From NCBI GenBank assembly GCA_030681615.1, contig JAUXSA010000095.1, positions 1 to 46,988 on the forward strand: a DNA stretch of 46,988 bases, written 5' to 3'. Source of the DNA: Bacteroidota bacterium (lineage in GTDB: Bacteria; Bacteroidota; Bacteroidia; B-17B0; Aurantibacillaceae). The stretch's first letter is position 1, and the number at the start of each line of letters is the position of its first letter. Shown piece by piece: positions 42,824 through 46,988 of the stretch. A program made the position numbers and the translations under genes. The notes beneath the pieces are model-generated. The model made no database searches. It was not told the origin of the DNA and was given only the letters and a program-made list of their open reading frames with translations.

Positions 42824-44080
42824 TTATTGCTTCTCTACACCCTCTTCTTTAAATGGGTTCCGCGGGATCCATTCTGATGGCTGTAAGAATGAGATGAAAG
42901 GTTTTTGAATTAATTTTGAAATTGTATTCTGAGGTTTGATGTAACAGATCAAATTCTCTGCTTTAGCTCCAACGGTTGTTTTAATTTCTGCAGCCGTTCT
43001 TCCTAAATTTACTTTATTACGTTTGTTTTTGATCGCTTCATCTATCATGGCGTACAATATGTTCTGGTATAAATTAAATTGATTATTTAATTCATAATTA
43101 AAACCAATATAATGTGCTTCTAATGATCCGTCTGGCATTAAAAAGCTACTGGCAAAGGCAATTATCTTATTGTCGTAAAAAAATGCTTTAACAGTAAAAT
43201 CTTTTTCAAAAATAATTTTTACACTGCTAAAATAATTTTTGGGCAATTTTATTAATTTAAATTTAGCTTTCTCAAAAATGCCTTCGTACAATTTGTATAA
43301 TTGTTTTTCGTGCAATTTAATATCATCAACATTTAAATATTTTACTTCAACGCCCTCTAAATTTTTAAAAATAGATTTTGCTCTATTGCGGTATTTTTTT
43401 GAGAACAAACCTACATAAGCGCTCACAGAGTCAACGTTGGCGGGGATCTCAACAATTAAATTTGGTTCTACAAAAAAGTCAGAATAATTCTCGTCATCAA
43501 ATAACTCCTTTGGTTTTAATGGTGCGCGAAAATCTTTAAGCAAAATAGCCGAAATAGTACGTGCCAATTTCTCTTCTTTAGAAACCAGATCTATGATCTT
43601 AAGTAAGATAGTATGCGCTTGTTCTTTATCGATCTTCTTATCAAATAAAAATCCGTATTCGCCGCTTACTAAATTATTTCCACAAGTAAACAAACGCAAC
43701 AATACTTCATCCTTATTAGAATCAATATACTTTTCGAATAAGTTTAAACGTTTTGATTTAATGGTCTCAACTTGTTGATCTAACAATTCACCAAAAACCT
43801 CAGCTTTAAAATCTACAATTTGGAAATAAATAATGCCACATGGTTGTCCTTTATAGTAAACGATCACATAACGTGACATCAATTTAGTATGCTCGCCGGT
43901 CTCAACTATTTTTAAATACTCTATTTCTAAAAAAATTGTGTTCTTTTTGCTAATAGCGTCCCAATCATTTACAGGTAACGCACTTGCTTTTTCGTACAGC
44001 GAAAACGAAAAGTCCTCATCCAGGCTTCTAAATGGCAAAAATCTTTTTTTGGAGGAGACAGGTTTACAAAAGGCGAACAT
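42824..44080 (-). CDS. GNAT / FemAB-like acyltransferase domain protein
   Basis: A 418-residue soluble protein. The C-terminal part (about 250-390) looks like a GNAT or FemAB-like (BioF2-type) acyl-transfer domain: LYKLYEGIFEKAKFKLIKLP, the KAFFYDNKIIAFASSFLMPDGSLEAHYIGF strands, LNNQFNLYQNILYAMIDEAIKNKRNKVNLGRTAAEIK. The N-terminal part (about 1-200) is less typical. The acyl donor and acceptor are unknown. It is convergent with the ALDH7 gene and divergent from deoC. Confidence 0.75.
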   Translation of the reverse strand: MFAFCKPVSSKKRFLPFRSLDEDFSFSLYEKASALPVNDWDAISKKNTIFLEIEYLKIVETGEHTKLMSRYVIVYYKGQPCGIIYFQIVDFKAEVFGELLDQQVETIKSKRLNLFEKYIDSNKDEVLLRLFTCGNNLVSGEYGFLFDKKIDKEQAHTILLKIIDLVSKEEKLARTISAILLKDFRAPLKPKELFDDENYSDFFVEPNLIVEIPANVDSVSAYVGLFSKKYRNRAKSIFKNLEGVEVKYLNVDDIKLHEKQLYKLYEGIFEKAKFKLIKLPKNYFSSVKIIFEKDFTVKAFFYDNKIIAFASSFLMPDGSLEAHYIGFNYELNNQFNLYQNILYAMIDEAIKNKRNKVNLGRTAAEIKTTVGAKAENLICYIKPQNTISKLIQKPFISFLQPSEWIPRNPFKEEGVEKQ

Positions 44081-44194
44081 AATTTAGTTAAAATTACTAA
44101 TTTAATTCGTTTTTGTAAGCTAAACTGTTTATTAAAAAACATTAAATATTTTTAAACTACGGTTTTAAAATTGAGTATATTTAAATCATCAATT

Positions 44195-45091
44195 ATGAAG
44201 TTAGACTTTAAAAATACACCGACTATTGACCAGGTTGGAATTGAAGAGCGGGTTGCTCGTTTTAATACGCGCAGTATAAAAAAAGAGACAAAGTTAATTG
44301 GCTTGAAACTGGCCTTGAATATGATAGACCTTACTACCCTTGAGGGTAAGGACACCGAAGGCAAAGTAAAACAAATGTGTTACAAGGCCATGCATGTTTC
44401 AGATGATCTGCCGGGCTTACCAACCGTGGCGGCAGTTTGCGTGTATCCAAACCATGTTAAAACAGCTAAACAGGTTTTAAAAGATAGTAAAGTAAAGATC
44501 GCTTCGGTTGCAACAGCATTTCCAAGCGGGAATTCTACTTTAGCAATTAAATTAGATGATACTAAACTTGCTATAGATAGCGGCGCTGATGAAGTAGATA
44601 TGGTTATTAGCCGAGGTGAATTCTTAAAAGGCAATTACAATTTTGTGTTTGACGAAATTGCCGCTATTAAAAATGCCTGTGGCAAAGCAAGACTTAAAGT
44701 TATTCTAGAAACAGGCGAGCTTTCTACATTGGATAATGTTAGAAAAGCAAGCGATATTGCAATCTTAGCAGGCGCAGATTTTATAAAGACCTCTACCGGA
44801 AAAATTCAACCCGCTGCAACTATGCCGGTTACTTTAGTAATGCTGGAAGCAATTAAAGATCATTATTTAAAAACAAATGTAATGATAGGCATGAAACCTG
44901 CCGGTGGCATTTCCACCGCAAAAAGTGCTTTACAATATTTGGTAATGCTTAACGAAACCCTAGGACCAAAATGGATGAATAACGAATGGTTTAGGTTTGG
45001 AGCGAGTAGTTTAGCAAATGACATTGTTTTGCAACTGGGTAAAGAACAAAAAGGTGTTTATTATAGTAAGGATTATATTAGTATTGATTAA
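44195..45091 (+). CDS. deoC: deoxyribose-phosphate aldolase
   Basis: A class I aldolase splitting 2-deoxyribose 5-phosphate into acetaldehyde and glyceraldehyde 3-phosphate. The TIM-barrel motifs are VAAVCVYPNHVKTAKQVL, KIASVATAFPSGNST, GADEVDMVISRGEFLKGN, KVILETGEL and the Schiff-base lysine segment GADFIKTSTGK, with GMKPAGGIST near the end. The ATG at 44195 (298 residues) is preferred to the TTG at 44171. The roughly 300-residue form is usual in Bacteroidota. It is 39 bases before an aldehyde dehydrogenase, which could oxidise the acetaldehyde product. Confidence 0.95.
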   Translation: MKLDFKNTPTIDQVGIEERVARFNTRSIKKETKLIGLKLALNMIDLTTLEGKDTEGKVKQMCYKAMHVSDDLPGLPTVAAVCVYPNHVKTAKQVLKDSKVKIASVATAFPSGNSTLAIKLDDTKLAIDSGADEVDMVISRGEFLKGNYNFVFDEIAAIKNACGKARLKVILETGELSTLDNVRKASDIAILAGADFIKTSTGKIQPAATMPVTLVMLEAIKDHYLKTNVMIGMKPAGGISTAKSALQYLVMLNETLGPKWMNNEWFRFGASSLANDIVLQLGKEQKGVYYSKDYISID

Positions 45092-45095
45092 TTTT

Positions 45096-45128
45096 TGATT
45101 TAAGATACAAGATTTAGGATTTAAGAAT
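45096..45128 (+). repeat. short tandem GATTTAAGA-like repeats in the deoC-ALDH gap
   Basis: The 39-base gap contains GATTTAAGATACAA, then GATTTAGGA and TTTAAGAATTT, three degenerate copies of a GATTTAAGA unit. Runs of this unit occur between genes in some Bacteroidota as I recall. The effect, if any, is unknown. Confidence 0.4.
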
Positions 45129-45130
45129 TT

Positions 45131-46588
45131 ATGGAAAAAGAAACAGTTTCAAATTTTAAATGGGAATATTCTCCGGCGCCGGAAGCAAAGGACCACATTA
45201 AACTTAAACCACAATACGATCTTTTTATAAATGGGAAATTTGTAAAACCAAACAGCAAAAAATATTTTGATTCATACAGCCCTGGCAGTGGAGAAAAATT
45301 AGCAAGTGTGGCACAAGCCAATGCTAAAGATGTAGATACTGCGGTTATTGCAGCTAAAAATGCTTACGATAAAGTCTGGAAAAAAATGCCAGCAAAAGAG
45401 CGGGCAAAATATATTTTCAGAATTGCAAGAGTAATTCAGGAACGCGCACGCGAATTAGCAGTAATAGAAAGTATGGATGGTGGCAAACCAATTCGTGAAA
45501 GCAGGGATTTTGATATACCAACAGCAGCTAATCACTTTTTTTATTACGCAGGTTGGGCCGATAAATTAGAGTATGCTTTTCCAAACCGCAAACCTGAATC
45601 GCTTGGTGTTGCCGCTCAAATTATTCCGTGGAATTTTCCATTATTAATGGCCGCGTGGAAAATTGCTCCGGCTTTAGCAACAGGCAATACTGTTGTTTTA
45701 AAACCTGCAGAGAGCACATCTTTAACCGCATTAAAATTAGCAGAGATCATCCAGGAATGTGATCTTCCGCCGGGTGTGGTTAATATTATTACAGGTTTTG
45801 GAGATACTGGCGCTGCAATGGTGGCACATCCACTAGTTAACAAAATTGCATTTACAGGAAGTACAGATGTTGGAAAAATTATTCAGAAAGCGATTGCAGG
45901 AACAAACAAAAAAGCAACATTAGAATTAGGTGGAAAAGCCGCAAATATTGTGTTTGATGATGCACCAATTAACCAGGCCGTGGAAGGAATTGTGAACGGA
46001 ATATTTTTTAACCAGGGACATGTGTGTTGCGCTGGCTCGCGTTTATTTGTTCAGGAAAATGTTGCCGAAGAAGTAATCCAGAAATTAAAAGCACGTATGC
46101 AAACTTTAATTGTTGGCGATCCATTAGATAAGAACACAGACATTGGCGCTATTAACAGTAAAGAGCAATTAGATAAAATAAATGAGTATTTAAAAATTGG
46201 AGTAAAAGAAGGTTTAGAATTATATCAAACATCGGCTGCCATTCCAAAAAAAGGTTTTTATTGCAAGCCAACTTTATTCATTGGCGCGGCACAAAGTAAT
46301 CGTGTTGTGCAGGAAGAAATATTTGGCCCGGTATTAACTATTCAAACCTTCAGGACCATTGAAGAGGTAATTGAAAAAGCAAATAATATTCCTTATGGTC
46401 TTAGCGCCGGCGTTTGGACCGATAAGGGTTCTAAGATCTTTAACCTTACTACAAAATTACGCGCTGGTGTTATTTGGGCTAATACTTATAATAAATTCGA
46501 TCCAACATCGCCTTTTGGCGGTTATAAAGAAAGTGGTTTTGGCAGAGAGGGTGGTTTGCACGGGCTAATGCCTTATTTAAAGTTTTAG
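45131..46588 (+). CDS. aldehyde dehydrogenase family protein
   Basis: A 485-residue NAD(P)-dependent aldehyde dehydrogenase. Motifs: IIPWNFPLLMAAWKIAPALATGNTVVLKPAE, FTGSTDVGK, catalytic Glu in ATLELGGKAANIVFDD, and the catalytic Cys pair in FNQGHVCCAGSRLF. EEIFGPVLTIQTFRTIEE and PFGGYKESGFGREGG close the protein. The substrate is unproven, but the position directly behind deoC suggests oxidation of acetaldehyde or another product of deoxynucleoside breakdown. deoC-ALDH pairs occur in other bacteria. Confidence 0.9.
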   Translation: MEKETVSNFKWEYSPAPEAKDHIKLKPQYDLFINGKFVKPNSKKYFDSYSPGSGEKLASVAQANAKDVDTAVIAAKNAYDKVWKKMPAKERAKYIFRIARVIQERARELAVIESMDGGKPIRESRDFDIPTAANHFFYYAGWADKLEYAFPNRKPESLGVAAQIIPWNFPLLMAAWKIAPALATGNTVVLKPAESTSLTALKLAEIIQECDLPPGVVNIITGFGDTGAAMVAHPLVNKIAFTGSTDVGKIIQKAIAGTNKKATLELGGKAANIVFDDAPINQAVEGIVNGIFFNQGHVCCAGSRLFVQENVAEEVIQKLKARMQTLIVGDPLDKNTDIGAINSKEQLDKINEYLKIGVKEGLELYQTSAAIPKKGFYCKPTLFIGAAQSNRVVQEEIFGPVLTIQTFRTIEEVIEKANNIPYGLSAGVWTDKGSKIFNLTTKLRAGVIWANTYNKFDPTSPFGGYKESGFGREGGLHGLMPYLKF

Positions 46589-46592
46589 GGTT

Positions 46593-46988
46593 TTGATAAT
46601 TTCTCAAAAACAAAATTCTACTTTTCTTTTTTGTGCGGTTATAGCACTTTTTCATTTTTTTCTCGGTCTTATTGGAATTCTTAATCACGAGATTTGGTCA
46701 GACGAGGCGCATCATTTTTTATTAGCCCGTGACAGCTCCACTCTATTTGAATTATACAAGAACGCAGCGTATGATGGTCATCCTTTACTTTGGGATACCT
46801 TATTATTTTTTATTACGCGTTTTAGCTCTTCTGTAATTTACATGCAACTGCTAAACATAATAATTATGTTGGGCACTGTGTTTTTATTTTTGAAACATGC
46901 GCCTTTCAAAAAGATCATCTCCGTTTTGATCGTGTTTGGGTATTTTTTTATTTACGAATACCACATTATCAGCAGAAATTATGCTATA
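46593..46988 (+). CDS. GT-C type membrane glycosyltransferase, 5' part only
   Basis: The reading frame is open from a TTG at 46593, four bases after the ALDH stop, to the window edge (132 codons). It begins MIISQKQNSTFLFCAVIALF (TTG read as Met), a membrane segment, and then has a luminal loop NHEIWSDEAHHFLLARDSS followed by DGHPLLWDTLLFFITRF and two more hydrophobic segments. The E-x-W-x-D-E start of the first loop and the GHPLL motif are typical of PMT/ArnT-like GT-C enzymes that use polyprenyl-linked sugars. The 3' part is beyond the window. No in-frame ATG precedes the first helix. Confidence 0.7.
   Translation, partial: MIISQKQNSTFLFCAVIALFHFFLGLIGILNHEIWSDEAHHFLLARDSSTLFELYKNAAYDGHPLLWDTLLFFITRFSSSVIYMQLLNIIIMLGTVFLFLKHAPFKKIISVLIVFGYFFIYEYHIISRNYAI

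Overview
The window comes from an AT-rich member of the phylum Bacteroidota (order not determinable by eye). The evidence is type IX secretion (T9SS) C-terminal signals of both the A and B classes, a TamL-type lipoprotein Omp85, a LytS/LytTR two-component pair, Bacteroidota-type PurM and DeoC, futalosine-pathway MqnA, no Shine-Dalgarno-like pattern, and -7 boxes of the form TAnnTTTG. No rRNA, tRNA, CRISPR array, phage or transposase gene was seen. Most of the window is chromosomal core, interspersed with surface and accessory genes.

Layout: 35-3910 has a small lipoprotein facing the dxs - AHSA1-like - clpX operon. 4021-6983 is a minus-strand operon (LiaF-like membrane protein, DUF4288-like protein, LytS kinase, LytTR regulator) whose regulator gene carries an in-frame palindromic repeat. 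7194-8843 is a TPR/PD40 surface-type protein resembling PorE without OmpA. 8957-10931 encodes a secreted copper-monooxygenase/cytochrome c fusion plus a cytochrome lipoprotein, ending at a strong bidirectional terminator shared with valS. 13748-15133 holds three tandem DUF1573 genes, followed by a convergent SpoU methyltransferase and a divergent tamL-like gene. 18581-19675 has a glycosyltransferase and a tiny membrane protein.

19788-23767 is the phenylacetyl-CoA epoxidase locus: paaABC, a previously easy-to-miss 33-codon membrane ORF and paaD on the minus strand, with paaE divergent across a two-way promoter region. 23840-30915 holds two large T9SS cargo proteins: a DUF7948-like/SBBP seven-repeat protein and a protein with about eleven PKD-like domains. 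30964-36239 holds a secreted unknown, two divergent peroxiredoxins, rnhB and a large DUF3352-like/beta-propeller protein. 36236-38254 has purM and mqnA in divergent orientation. 38241-41050 is an overlapping operon of an LpxH-like phosphoesterase, a glycosyltransferase and a lipid kinase. 41251-46588 has an ALDH7-type dehydrogenase, a GNAT/FemAB-like protein, deoC and a second ALDH. A GT-C type membrane glycosyltransferase runs off the right edge.

No single cassette stands out as a clear new defence or mobile system. The most unusual material is the repeat-derived linker in the LytTR regulator, the cytochrome/copper-oxygenase pair, the micro-ORF inside the paa operon, the phosphoesterase/glycosyltransferase/lipid-kinase operon, and several strong inverted repeats near gene ends. 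All functional statements are by reading motifs; no database search was run.
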